Positions 9,179-17,424 of a DNA stretch of 64,000 nt are shown piece after piece. Every line of letters begins with the position of its first letter. Position 1 is the first letter of the stretch. The notes under the pieces were generated by a model, which was not told the DNA's origin, searched no databases, and saw only the letters and a program-made list of their open reading frames with translations. The translations under genes and the position numbers were made by a program. Origin of the DNA: JAPUEK01 sp963815355 (GTDB lineage: Bacteria; Pseudomonadota; Alphaproteobacteria; Rhodobacterales; Rhodobacteraceae); NCBI GenBank assembly GCA_963815355.1, contig CAWFGJ010000006.1, positions 372,001 through 436,000 on the forward strand. The letters are read 5' to 3'.

Positions 9179-9957
9179 ACCTGCTCTTCAACACCTTCGG
9201 GAACCTTCGCACCGGTCATGAAGGCCACCGCGTCAGACATGGTATAATCCTGCGGGCGGATCTCGCAAAGCCGTTTGCCAAGGCGGTGGATGTGAATCCG
9301 GTCAGCCACTTCGAACACATGCGGCATGTTGTGGCTGATCAGCACGATCGGAATGCCCCGGCCGCGCACGTCGCGGATCAGTTCCAACACCCGGCGGCTT
9401 TCCTTGACGCCCAGCGCCGCCGTCGGCTCGTCAAGGATCACCACCTTGGACCCGAACGCCGCCGCCCGTGCCACCGCCACCCCTTGCCGCTGCCCGCCCG
9501 ACAGCGATTCAACGGCCTGATTGATGTTCTGAATGGTCATCAGCCCAAGTTCAGACAGCTTTTCGCGGGCGAAGGCTTCCATCCGCGGGCGGTCCATCTG
9601 GCGCAGCACGTTGCCCATGAACCCCGGCTTGCGCCACTCGCGGCCCAGAAACATGTTGTCGGCAATCGACAGCGCCGGCGACAGGGCAAGGTTCTGATAC
9701 ACCGTCTCGATCCCGGCGTTTCTGGCGTCTTGCGGCCCGTGGAAATGCACGGCCTTGCCGTCCAGCTGGATCTCGCCGTGGTCGGGGATCACCGCGCCCG
9801 ACAGCGCCTTGATCAGCGTCGATTTTCCCGCCCCGTTGTCGCCGATTACGGCCGTGATCTCGCCGGGATACAGGTCGAAATCCGCGCCGTTCATGGCCAC
9901 AACCGTGCCATAGCGCTTCATCAGACCGCGCGCGGTCAGAATGGGTTGCACGTTCAT
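9175..9957 (-). CDS. frcA: Sugar ABC transporter, ATP-binding protein (FrcA)
   Basis: 260 residues with a single ATPase domain, unlike the double-domain RbsA type and like FrcA. Walker A GDNGAGKST lies at 39-47, the signature LSGGQRQGVAVARA follows, and Walker B is VVILDEPTAALG with the switch His in ISHNMPHV. ATG 9957 overlaps the permease stop as ATGA; an in-frame start seven codons earlier would intrude further into the permease. It powers import through FrcC at the inner membrane. Confidence 0.93.
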   Translation of the reverse strand: MNVQPILTARGLMKRYGTVVAMNGADFDLYPGEITAVIGDNGAGKSTLIKALSGAVIPDHGEIQLDGKAVHFHGPQDARNAGIETVYQNLALSPALSIADNMFLGREWRKPGFMGNVLRQMDRPRMEAFAREKLSELGLMTIQNINQAVESLSGGQRQGVAVARAAAFGSKVVILDEPTAALGVKESRRVLELIRDVRGRGIPIVLISHNMPHVFEVADRIHIHRLGKRLCEIRPQDYTMSDAVAFMTGAKVPEGVEEQV

Positions 9958-11033
9958 TGCGAAGCCCTCCGCAGCCATTGATCCAAAGCCACGGCGACAA
10001 TCACAAGGATCCCTGCCGCGAACATCTGCCAGTAGTCATCAACCCCGGCCAAAGCCAGACCGGTGTTGAACACGCCCACGATGATGGCCCCCAGAACCGA
10101 TCCCGCGATCGACCCGCGCCCCCCGAACAGCGAGGTGCCACCGATCACGACAGCGGTGATCGACCCAAGGTTCACCGTCTCGAACCCGATGGGAGAGATA
10201 GAGCCGACACGCCCCACCGCCACCCAAGCGCCAAAGGCACAGATCACCCCGGCCAGCGCATAGACCGAAATCAGCGTGCGGTTGGTGCGGATACCCGACA
10301 GCATCGCCGCATCCGGATCATCGCCAATCGCATGGACATGCCGGCCCCATGCGGTCTGATGCAGCAAATACCAGATCGCCGCCGCCAGCAGAATCAAAGC
10401 GATGCCGCCAAAGGTAAAGGTGGCGGTGCCCAGCTTGATCCCCTGCCCGAACCAAAGCAGGAACGGCGCCTTTTCCTCAATATCCACGGCGCGGATCGAT
10501 TCCGAATGGGAATACCACAGCTTCAGCGAGGTAAAGATGCTCAACGTGCCCAGCGTCACGATAAAGGGCGGCAGCTTGACGATGGTGACCAGCACCCCGT
10601 TCAGCGCCCCCATAAGCCCGCCGAAGAAGAACCCGACCAGCACGGCAATCGCCGGGGGCAGGCCAAGGTTCACCGCAAGGTTACCCATGATCAGCGAGGA
10701 CAGCACAAGGATCGCCCCCACCGACAGGTCAATACCCGCGGTCAGGATCACCAGTGTCTGCGCGATGGCGACGATGCCGGTTACGGTCACTTGTTGCAGC
10801 ACCAAAGACATGGTGCCCGCGGTCATGAACCGCGGTGCGATGGTGCCAAAGGCGATGACGCTGACAATCAGCACCAAAGCGGGAATAGAGGTCGGATAGC
10901 GCCGCAGGAAATTGCGCAGCACATGAATGACGGACCGGTCGTCCTTGGCAAAACTGACCACGGCTTTGTCGGCCTGATCCAGCTTCGCTTCAAAATCCGA
11001 GATGGTTTTTGTGGGTGTGTGTTGATCGCTCAT
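9954..11033 (-). CDS. frcC: Sugar ABC transporter, permease (FrcC)
   Basis: 359-residue inner-membrane permease of the BPD_transp_2/RbsC family. About 60 soluble N-terminal residues (MSDQHTPTKTISDFEAK) precede eight to ten membrane segments. Family sequences AIAQTLVILTAGIDLSVGAI and GTSLFGGRGSIAGSVLGA are clear. ATG 11033 is chosen; the open frame extends 29 codons upstream through the hairpin between frcB and frcC, which is not coding. It overlaps frcA. Confidence 0.93.
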   Translation of the reverse strand: MSDQHTPTKTISDFEAKLDQADKAVVSFAKDDRSVIHVLRNFLRRYPTSIPALVLIVSVIAFGTIAPRFMTAGTMSLVLQQVTVTGIVAIAQTLVILTAGIDLSVGAILVLSSLIMGNLAVNLGLPPAIAVLVGFFFGGLMGALNGVLVTIVKLPPFIVTLGTLSIFTSLKLWYSHSESIRAVDIEEKAPFLLWFGQGIKLGTATFTFGGIALILLAAAIWYLLHQTAWGRHVHAIGDDPDAAMLSGIRTNRTLISVYALAGVICAFGAWVAVGRVGSISPIGFETVNLGSITAVVIGGTSLFGGRGSIAGSVLGAIIVGVFNTGLALAGVDDYWQMFAAGILVIVAVALDQWLRRASQ

Positions 11034-11085
11034 TGCGTCTGGGCTCCCCCATAATGAGTTCCGGGCCCTTGCGAGCAGCCCGGCA

Positions 11086-11117
11086 AGAAAAAAGGGCGGC
11101 GGAACACGCCGCCCTTT
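11086..11117 (-). terminator. Intrinsic-terminator-like hairpin between frcB and frcC
   Basis: Stem GGGCGGCG (11094-11101) and CGCCGCCC (11107-11114), five-base loop, extended by A-T pairs. Read on the minus strand it is followed by six T (plus positions 11088-11093). It sits inside the operon, after frcB and before frcC, so it likely ends part of the transcription and keeps binding protein in excess. Confidence 0.75.
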
Positions 11118-11161
11118 CAATCAACGCTCAGGCCCCGACGATGGTCGGGCCTGGTTCGGGC

Positions 11162-12172
11162 TTAGCCCCAGCACAGCTCCGTGCCTTTGGTGCTGTCGAT
11201 CGACTCCACACCTTCGGCGGGCTTGTCGGTGACAAGGTTCACGCCGGTGTTGAAGAAGGTCAGACCGTCGCTTGCGCCCGGCTTGGTGCCGTCCTTGGCG
11301 AAGGCCGCGATGGCTTCCACGCCTTTGGAGGCCATCAACAGCGGGTATTGCTGCGAGGTGGCACCGATCACGCCCGCTTTGACGTTGGCAACGCCGGGGC
11401 AGCCGCCGTCAACCGAAACGATCAGAACGCCTTCCTTGCCAGCCTTCTTCAACGCTTGGAAAGCGCCTTCGGCAGCCGGCTCGTTGATGGTGTAGACCAC
11501 GTTGATATCGGGGTCTTTTGCCAGCAGGTTTTCCATCGCGGTCACGCCGCCTTCAACCGAGGCCTGCGAGGTCTCGTGGCCGATGACGCGCGCATCAGAT
11601 TCCGAACCCATCACCGTCAGGTCGGGCACTTCGATGCCAAAGCCCTGAAGGAAGCCGGTGTCGCGCTGAACGTCGACCGAGATGTTGTCCTTGTTGATGT
11701 CCAGCATGCCGATCTTGGCGGTTGCAGCGGCATCCCCCAGCGTCGCCTTGGCCCACTGGCCGATCAGCAGACCCGCCTGAAAGTTGTCGGTCGCAAAGGT
11801 CATGTCCTGCGCATCAGCATCGGCCAAGGGCGTATCCAGCGCGATGACCAGCAAGCCAGCCTCACGCGCTTTCTTCAGCGCCGGCCCGACAGAGTCGTTG
11901 GACGGGGTGATCAGGATACCTTTGGCGCCAGCGGCAACGCAGTTTTCGATCGCGGTGATCTGCGGGGCAGCGTCGCCGTCGGTCACGCCTGCGAATGCCT
12001 GGAAGTCCATGCCCATCTCAGTCGCTTTGGCTTCTGCGCCTTCCTTCATCTTCACGAAGAACGGGTTGGTGTTGTTCTTGGTGATCAGGCAGGTCAGGTC
12101 AGCGGCCGAGGCTGCGCCAGAGAAAAGGGCAAGCGCTGCCGCGCCCAAAAGGGCGGTGGTTTTCAGTTTCAT
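11162..12172 (-). CDS. frcB: Sugar ABC transporter, periplasmic binding protein (FrcB)
   Basis: 336 residues, Peripla_BP_4 fold. A signal peptide covers about 1-23 (hydrophobic AALALFSGAASA, then ADL). FrcB-like features are TKNNTNPFFVKMKEG, VIALDTPLADADAQDMTFAT and VDGGCPGVANVKAG. Known FrcB binds fructose, mannose and ribose; the ligand here is inferred. The start ATG 12172 has a good ribosome site (GGGAGG). First gene of frcBCAK, separated from frcC by a hairpin. The upstream region holds a candidate operator and a TTGACG hexamer at 12279-12284 on the minus strand. Confidence 0.93.
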   Translation of the reverse strand: MKLKTTALLGAAALALFSGAASAADLTCLITKNNTNPFFVKMKEGAEAKATEMGMDFQAFAGVTDGDAAPQITAIENCVAAGAKGILITPSNDSVGPALKKAREAGLLVIALDTPLADADAQDMTFATDNFQAGLLIGQWAKATLGDAAATAKIGMLDINKDNISVDVQRDTGFLQGFGIEVPDLTVMGSESDARVIGHETSQASVEGGVTAMENLLAKDPDINVVYTINEPAAEGAFQALKKAGKEGVLIVSVDGGCPGVANVKAGVIGATSQQYPLLMASKGVEAIAAFAKDGTKPGASDGLTFFNTGVNLVTDKPAEGVESIDSTKGTELCWG

Positions 12173-12288
12173 AGTAAGTCCTCCCAAGGATAGGGCTGCT
12201 GCCCCAGAATTTTTGATCGTCCCGCGCAAGGCTCCCGACCTTCGCGATAAGGGGAAGATGCACCGATTCCAAACCATGCGTCAAGATA

Positions 12289-12309
12289 AATAAATCACTC
12301 TGATTTATT
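12289..12309. promoter_or_regulatory. Inverted repeat, candidate operator for the ROK regulator
   Basis: Arms AATAAATCA (12289-12297) and TGATTTATT (12301-12309) are perfect 9-bp complements around CTC. AT-rich arms of this kind resemble NagC/Mlc-type ROK operators. It lies between frcB (minus) and the RbsD/ROK genes (plus), just upstream of TTGACG on the frcB side, so one site could control both directions. Confidence 0.6.
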
Positions 12310-12395
12310 ATTGACAGCCGACCATTTCCTCCGCAGTCTGACCGGCAATCCCCGCGCCTCTTGCAAAGGGTCACACCCTCGTGACAGGTTAAAAT

Positions 12396-12836
12396 ATGTT
12401 GATTGGCCTTCCTTCATTGCTTGGTCCAGATCTGCTCTTCACGCTGCGCTCAATGGGGCATGGCGATGAGATCGCTTTGGTCGATGGCAACTATCCCGCA
12501 CAGGAACACGGCCGCCGTCTGGTGCGCGCCGATGGGCATGGCGTGCTGGCTGTGCTGGAGGCCGTGCTGACCGTCTTGCCGCTGGACTGTTCTGTGCCCC
12601 ACGCGGTCTTTCGCGCCGCCCTGAACAACAACCCGGCGGAATCCGGGCCGATCCACCGGGCGATCGACGCCCTTTGCGCCCGCAAGGTGCCCGACTTTGC
12701 GGTCGTGCCCCTGTCTGGCGATCAGCTTTATCCGCGTATTCTGGCCGCCCACACTGTGGTCGCCACGTCAGAACCGCAACTTTTTGGCAATGTGATCTTG
12801 CGCAAGGGTGTGATTCTGCCGCCCCTTGAAAGCTGA
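12396..12836 (+). CDS. RbsD/FucU family sugar mutarotase
   Basis: 146 residues of the RbsD/FucU fold. These cytosolic proteins interconvert sugar anomers or ring forms. MGHGDEIALVDGNYPA carries the family's catalytic His, closest to the FucU pattern, and LFGNVILRKGV is the C-terminal signature. Divergent from frcB and 15 bases before the ROK regulator, so it probably serves the imported sugar. Whether ribose, fucose or fructose is the substrate cannot be read. Confidence 0.85.
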   Translation: MLIGLPSLLGPDLLFTLRSMGHGDEIALVDGNYPAQEHGRRLVRADGHGVLAVLEAVLTVLPLDCSVPHAVFRAALNNNPAESGPIHRAIDALCARKVPDFAVVPLSGDQLYPRILAAHTVVATSEPQLFGNVILRKGVILPPLES

Positions 12837-12851
12837 CTCACAGGAAAACCC

Positions 12852-14066
12852 ATGCAAGACGTTGTGTTAGACCGATCCACTGCCGAGGGCGCACTGCGCG
12901 GGTCTAACCAATCGGGGATGCGGGCGCACAACGAACGGCTGGTGCTGTCCTTGGTGCGGACCCACGGGGCGCTGTCAAAGTCGGATATCGCCCGGTCGAC
13001 CGGCCTTTCAGCGCAAACCATTTCCGTGATCATGCGCGCCTTGGAACAAGACGGCCTGTTGCAACGCGGAGAGCCTGTGCGCGGCAAGATCGGCCAACCC
13101 TCGGTGCCGATGTCGCTGGCGGCGGATGGGGCGTTCTTTCTGGGGCTGAAGATCGGGCGCCGGTCGGCTGACCTTGTGCTGGTTGATTTTCTGGGGGCGG
13201 TGCGCGCGACCCATCGGCGCTTTTACCGCTATCCTACCCCCGATGCGGTGATGGAATTCGTGACCGCCTCGCTGCCCGGCATCCTGACCCAGATCGCGCC
13301 CGACCTGCGGGATCGGGTCAGCGGCATGGGCGTGGCGATGCCGTTTCAGCTTTGGAACTGGGTGGCTGCCCTGGGCGCGCCGCAGGCCGAGATGGACGCT
13401 TGGCGCACCCGCGACATTCAGGCGGAACTGGCGGCACTGTCGGGGATGGCGGTCTATGTCCAGAACGATGCGACCTCGGCCTGCGGGGCCGAACTGGTGT
13501 TCGGGCGCGGGGAAAAGCCAAAGGATTTCCTGTATTTCTACTTTGGCACCTTCATCGGCGGGGGGCTGGTTCTGAACGGGCAGTTGTTCCTTGGCCGCTC
13601 GGGCAACGCGGCGGGCATCGGGCCTATGCCCATCCCCGGCCCCAGTGGTCACATGCAGCGGTTGCTGGATGTGGCCTCCATGTCCATCCTTGCCGCGACG
13701 ATGGAGGCGGCGGGCGAGAACGCCGACCCGCTCTGGGAAACCCCGACCACATGGCACGTCAGCGCGCCGATCCTGTCGGCATGGATCACGCAAGCCACCG
13801 AAGGCCTTGCAGCGGCGATCCTGTCCGCCTCGGCACTTCTGGAACTGGAGGCGGTGATCATTGACGGCTGGATGCCCGTTGAGGTTCGCGCCGAAATCAC
13901 CCGGCGCACGCGTGAGGCGCTTTTGCGGCTGGATCTGGCCGGAATTGACCTGCCCGATGTGCGCGAAGGCACCGTTGGCGCGCAGGCAAGATCGCTGGGC
14001 GCTGCGGCCATTCCGCTGTCGCAACGCTACCTTCTGGACCAGAACGCCGCCCAACGTCAGGGCTGA
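12852..14066 (+). CDS. frcR: ROK family transcriptional regulator (FrcR-like)
   Basis: 404 residues. The N-terminal winged helix (about 28-80) includes SKSDIARSTGLSAQTISVIM. A ROK sugar-kinase-like domain follows, with YVQNDATSACGAELVFG and the Gly-rich FGTFIGGGLVLNG. The zinc-binding CxCGxxGC motif of NagC/Mlc is not seen: the equivalent stretch reads PGPSGHMQRLL. Likely represses or controls frcBCAK and the mutarotase in response to sugar. The gene symbol is by analogy with S. meliloti. Confidence 0.85.
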   Translation: MQDVVLDRSTAEGALRGSNQSGMRAHNERLVLSLVRTHGALSKSDIARSTGLSAQTISVIMRALEQDGLLQRGEPVRGKIGQPSVPMSLAADGAFFLGLKIGRRSADLVLVDFLGAVRATHRRFYRYPTPDAVMEFVTASLPGILTQIAPDLRDRVSGMGVAMPFQLWNWVAALGAPQAEMDAWRTRDIQAELAALSGMAVYVQNDATSACGAELVFGRGEKPKDFLYFYFGTFIGGGLVLNGQLFLGRSGNAAGIGPMPIPGPSGHMQRLLDVASMSILAATMEAAGENADPLWETPTTWHVSAPILSAWITQATEGLAAAILSASALLELEAVIIDGWMPVEVRAEITRRTREALLRLDLAGIDLPDVREGTVGAQARSLGAAAIPLSQRYLLDQNAAQRQG

Positions 14067-14183
14067 AACGCGGGGTCATTGCCCCAACACGGGCGGTTTT
14101 TCCTTGAAACCCGGCGGTTTGTGACCCATTTCTGAACCAGCCCCAACCGGCCCTGCTGGCTGGGTTGTTCTTTTTACTGCGTA

Positions 14184-14200
14184 AAGGAAAGCTGAATTTG
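14184..14200 (+). promoter_or_regulatory. Ribosome site that decides a TTG start for mrpA
   Basis: AAGGA at 14184-14188 lies nine bases before TTG 14198-14200. Starting there gives a hydrophobic N-terminus (MSLALLAALPFLGAIL); the longer open frame from 14165 adds a Lys-rich tail with no visible ribosome site. Confidence 0.6.
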
Positions 14201-17065
14201 TCGCTTGCCCTGCTTGCCGCCCTTCCCTTTCTGGGGGCCATTCTTGCCGCTCTTGCCGGGCGTGGTGCGCGCAGCGGTGCCGCCTTGGCGGCGGGTCTTG
14301 TGGCCCTTGTGGCCTTTGGCGGGCTGATGTCCCACGCCCCAGCCGTGCTGTCGGGCACAGTGCTGACCGAGGGGTTTGACTGGCTTCCGCAACTGGGCCT
14401 GAATGTGCATTTCCGGCTGGACGGGCTCGGCTTGCTGTTCGCCGGGCTGATCCTTGGGATCGGGGTTCTTATCCTGCTTTACGCCAAGTTCTATCTGGAC
14501 AAAGGCGAGAATGACGCCCGCTTTTACTGCTATCTGATGCTGTTCCAAGGCGCGATGCTGGGCATCGTTCTATCCGACAACATCCTGCTTTTGCTGATTT
14601 TCTGGGAACTGACCTCGCTATCGTCCTTTCTGCTGATCGGCTGGTGGTCGCATCTGTCGGAAAGCCGTCAGGGCGCGCGCATGGCGCTGGCAATCACCGG
14701 CGGCGGCGGGCTGGCGATGATTGCGGGGATGCTTATTCTGGGGCGCATCGCGGGCAGCTATGACCTGTCGGTGATCCTGACCCAAGGCGAGGCGATCCGC
14801 GCGTCAGAGTGGTATTTGCCCGCCTTGGTGCTGATCCTGCTCGGCTGCTTTGCCAAATCGGCGCAGTTCCCGTTCCAGTTCTGGCTACCCCATGCGATGG
14901 CCGCGCCGACGCCGGTGTCGGCCTACCTGCACTCGGCCACGATGGTAAAGGCCGGGATTTTCCTGATGGCGCGCCTGTGGCCGGTGCTGTCAGGCACCGA
15001 TGCGTGGTTCTACATCGTGGCGACCACCGGCATGGTGACCATGCTGCTGGGGGCCAAAACGGCGCTGTTCAAAGATGACCTGAAATCCATTCTCGCCTAT
15101 TCGACCGTCAGCCATCTGGGGCTGATCACCTTTCTTCTGGGCCTTGGCTCCAAGGCTGCTGCCGTCGCCGCGATGGTGCATATTCTGGCGCATGCCAGCT
15201 TTAAGGCCGCGCTGTTCATGGTGGTCGGCATTGTGGACCATTCGGTGGGCACGCGGGATTTGCGGTTGCTGGGCGGCTTGCGCCGGACCATGCCAGTGAC
15301 CTTTGGCATAGCGCTGCTCGCGGGGCTGTCGATGGCCGGGATTCCGCCGCTCAACGGCTTTTTGTCCAAAGAGCTGATGTTGGAAGAGGCCGCGCATACG
15401 GTCTGGGCGGGCCTCTATTGGCTGGTGCCGTTCCTTGCCGTGTCGGGGGCGCTGCTGTCGGTGGCCTATACGTTCCGCATGTTCGGCCGCACCTTCCTTG
15501 GGCAAGAGCGTGACGAATACCCCTACCCGCCCCATGATCCGGCGCTTGGGATGTTGCTGTCTCCGCTGGTGCTGGTGGCCTTTGTGGTGGCCTCGGGCCT
15601 GTTGCCGTCGCTGCTGCTGTCGCCCTTGGCGCAGGCGGCGGCGGGGGCAGTAACCGGCACCCCGGTCGCGGTGTATCTGGCCCTGTGGCATGGGCTGGAA
15701 CCCCCGGCCCTGTGGATGTCCCTGGGTGCCATCGGCGGGGCCGTGCTGGCCTTGGGCCTGTATCCGCAGATGCGCGCCCTGTGGGACAACTTCCCCAAGC
15801 CCGACGGCAAGACCCTGTTTGAGGCGGGGATCGCGGGCCTGCGCCGCTTTGCGCGCGGGGTGACACGCTTTACCGATTCCGGCTCCATCAGTCAGGCGAT
15901 GGCAATGGCGGCGGCGGTGATTGTGGCGGCGGCCCTTTGGGCCTTTACCGGGGGCGCGCATAGCGCGGGCACCCGCGTGGCGACGCCGATGGAAACCGCC
16001 CCGCTGATCGGCTGGCTGCTGCTGGTGGTCTTTGCGGTGGCGGCGGTGGTTCTGCACCGCAACCGGGTGGTGTCGCTGCTGATGATGGGCGGGGCGGGGC
16101 TGGTGATCTCTGTCGCCTTTGCCTATCTCTCCGCGCCCGATCTGGCGCTGACCCAGATCACGGTTGAGGTGGTGACGGTGATGCTTTTGCTGCTGGCCCT
16201 GAACTTTCTGCCCAAAGAGACGCCGCGCGAAAGCCTAGGGCTGCGGCGCGGGCGTGACGGCGTGCTGGCGGTGGCGGCAGGTCTGGGGGCGGCGGGTCTG
16301 GCCTATGCGCTGATGATGCGCAACGCGGCGTTTGAACCGATCTCGGCCTTCCACCTTGCCCAGTCCAAGCCCGGCGCAGGCGGCACCAACGCCGTCAACA
16401 CGATCATCGTCGATTTCCGGGGCTTTGACACCTATGGCGAGATCATCGTTTTGGGCATCGCAGCGCTGATCCTTTGCGCGCTGGCCGAGGCCCTGCTGGG
16501 CCCCGGCCCCGCCAATGACCGGCTGGTGGCGCGCGGGCTGGACCCGGCGCGTGCCGGCGACCGCCACCCGATGATGCTGGTGGTGGCCACGCGGTTCCTG
16601 CTGCCGATTGCGATGATGGTCGGCACCTTTATCTACCTGCGGGGCCATAACCAGCCGGGCGGCGGCTTTGTGGCCGGGCTGGTCTTTGCGATCGCCTTCT
16701 TGCTGCAATACCTTGCCTCGGGCCACGGCTGGGCTGAACAGCGCCAGCGTGTGCAGTATCACGTGCTGATCGGCGCGGGCGTGCTGATCGCCTCGGCCTG
16801 CGGGATCGGGTCGTTCTTTGCCGGGCGGCCGTTCCTGACCTCCAGCTTTGGCTATGTCGAAATCTGGCCATTGGAAAAGTTTGAACTGGCGACAGCGGCG
16901 ATCTTTGACCTTGGGGTGTTCCTTTGCGTCCTGGGTGCGGTGATGCTGGCGCTGCATTCGCTGTCACGGCTGGCGCAAAGGGGGGGCGAGCGCGTGGCCA
17001 AAGCGGCCTTTGACGTGCAGCCCCCGCCCGCCCCCCCAAAGGCCCGGACCGAGGAGCAAACCTGA
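14198..17065 (+). CDS. mrpA: Mrp/Pha cation-proton antiporter, fused subunits A and B
   Basis: About 955 residues, very hydrophobic. The first part (to about 500) is the NuoL-like proton channel: LIFWELTSLSSFLLIGWWS and FQFWLPHAMAAPTPVSAYLH are diagnostic. The remainder contains the MrpA C-terminal domain (APDLALTQITVEVVTVMLLL) and then the MrpB module (GTFIYLRGHNQPGGGFVAGL). Together with MrpC-G it exchanges Na+ or K+ for protons at the inner membrane. In alphaproteobacteria A and B are commonly fused as PhaAB. The stop overlaps mrpC by one base. Confidence 0.95.
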   Translation: MSLALLAALPFLGAILAALAGRGARSGAALAAGLVALVAFGGLMSHAPAVLSGTVLTEGFDWLPQLGLNVHFRLDGLGLLFAGLILGIGVLILLYAKFYLDKGENDARFYCYLMLFQGAMLGIVLSDNILLLLIFWELTSLSSFLLIGWWSHLSESRQGARMALAITGGGGLAMIAGMLILGRIAGSYDLSVILTQGEAIRASEWYLPALVLILLGCFAKSAQFPFQFWLPHAMAAPTPVSAYLHSATMVKAGIFLMARLWPVLSGTDAWFYIVATTGMVTMLLGAKTALFKDDLKSILAYSTVSHLGLITFLLGLGSKAAAVAAMVHILAHASFKAALFMVVGIVDHSVGTRDLRLLGGLRRTMPVTFGIALLAGLSMAGIPPLNGFLSKELMLEEAAHTVWAGLYWLVPFLAVSGALLSVAYTFRMFGRTFLGQERDEYPYPPHDPALGMLLSPLVLVAFVVASGLLPSLLLSPLAQAAAGAVTGTPVAVYLALWHGLEPPALWMSLGAIGGAVLALGLYPQMRALWDNFPKPDGKTLFEAGIAGLRRFARGVTRFTDSGSISQAMAMAAAVIVAAALWAFTGGAHSAGTRVATPMETAPLIGWLLLVVFAVAAVVLHRNRVVSLLMMGGAGLVISVAFAYLSAPDLALTQITVEVVTVMLLLLALNFLPKETPRESLGLRRGRDGVLAVAAGLGAAGLAYALMMRNAAFEPISAFHLAQSKPGAGGTNAVNTIIVDFRGFDTYGEIIVLGIAALILCALAEALLGPGPANDRLVARGLDPARAGDRHPMMLVVATRFLLPIAMMVGTFIYLRGHNQPGGGFVAGLVFAIAFLLQYLASGHGWAEQRQRVQYHVLIGAGVLIASACGIGSFFAGRPFLTSSFGYVEIWPLEKFELATAAIFDLGVFLCVLGAVMLALHSLSRLAQRGGERVAKAAFDVQPPPAPPKARTEEQT

Positions 17066-17424
17066 TGGAAATTCTCGTCGCTTCGGCCATTGGCGTGCTG
17101 ACAGCCGGGGGCATCTACCTGATGCTGCGCCAGCGGACCTTTCCGGTGATCGTGGGGCTGTCGCTGCTGTCTTATGCGGTCAACATCTTTCTGTTTGCGG
17201 CGGGCCGTCTGGCCCCCAATCTGCCGCCGATCATCCGCGCGGGGGCGCCGGGCTATACCGACCCCTTGCCGCAGGCCTTGGTGCTGACGGCCATCGTGAT
17301 TTCCTTTGGCATGACGGCGGTGATCCTGTTGATGGCTTTGGGGTCATGGCTGTCGGCAGGCGATGACTTTGTGGACGGCGGCGGCACCGAAAGTGCCGAC
17401 GACGCAGAAGGTGAGCCATCATGA
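17065..17424 (+). CDS. mrpC: Mrp antiporter subunit C
   Basis: 119 residues with three membrane segments, homologous to NuoK. LMLRQRTFPVIVGLSLLSYA and the conserved PLPQALVLTAIVISFGMTAV mark MrpC/PhaC. The end is acidic (DDFVDGGGTESADDAEGE). Start ATG 17065 shares a base with the mrpA stop; the stop overlaps mrpD. Confidence 0.94.
   Translation: MEILVASAIGVLTAGGIYLMLRQRTFPVIVGLSLLSYAVNIFLFAAGRLAPNLPPIIRAGAPGYTDPLPQALVLTAIVISFGMTAVILLMALGSWLSAGDDFVDGGGTESADDAEGEPS

Noticed and set aside
11009..12193. 394-codon plus open frame opposite frcB
   Set aside because: Shadow of frcB; His/Arg-rich nonsense composition.
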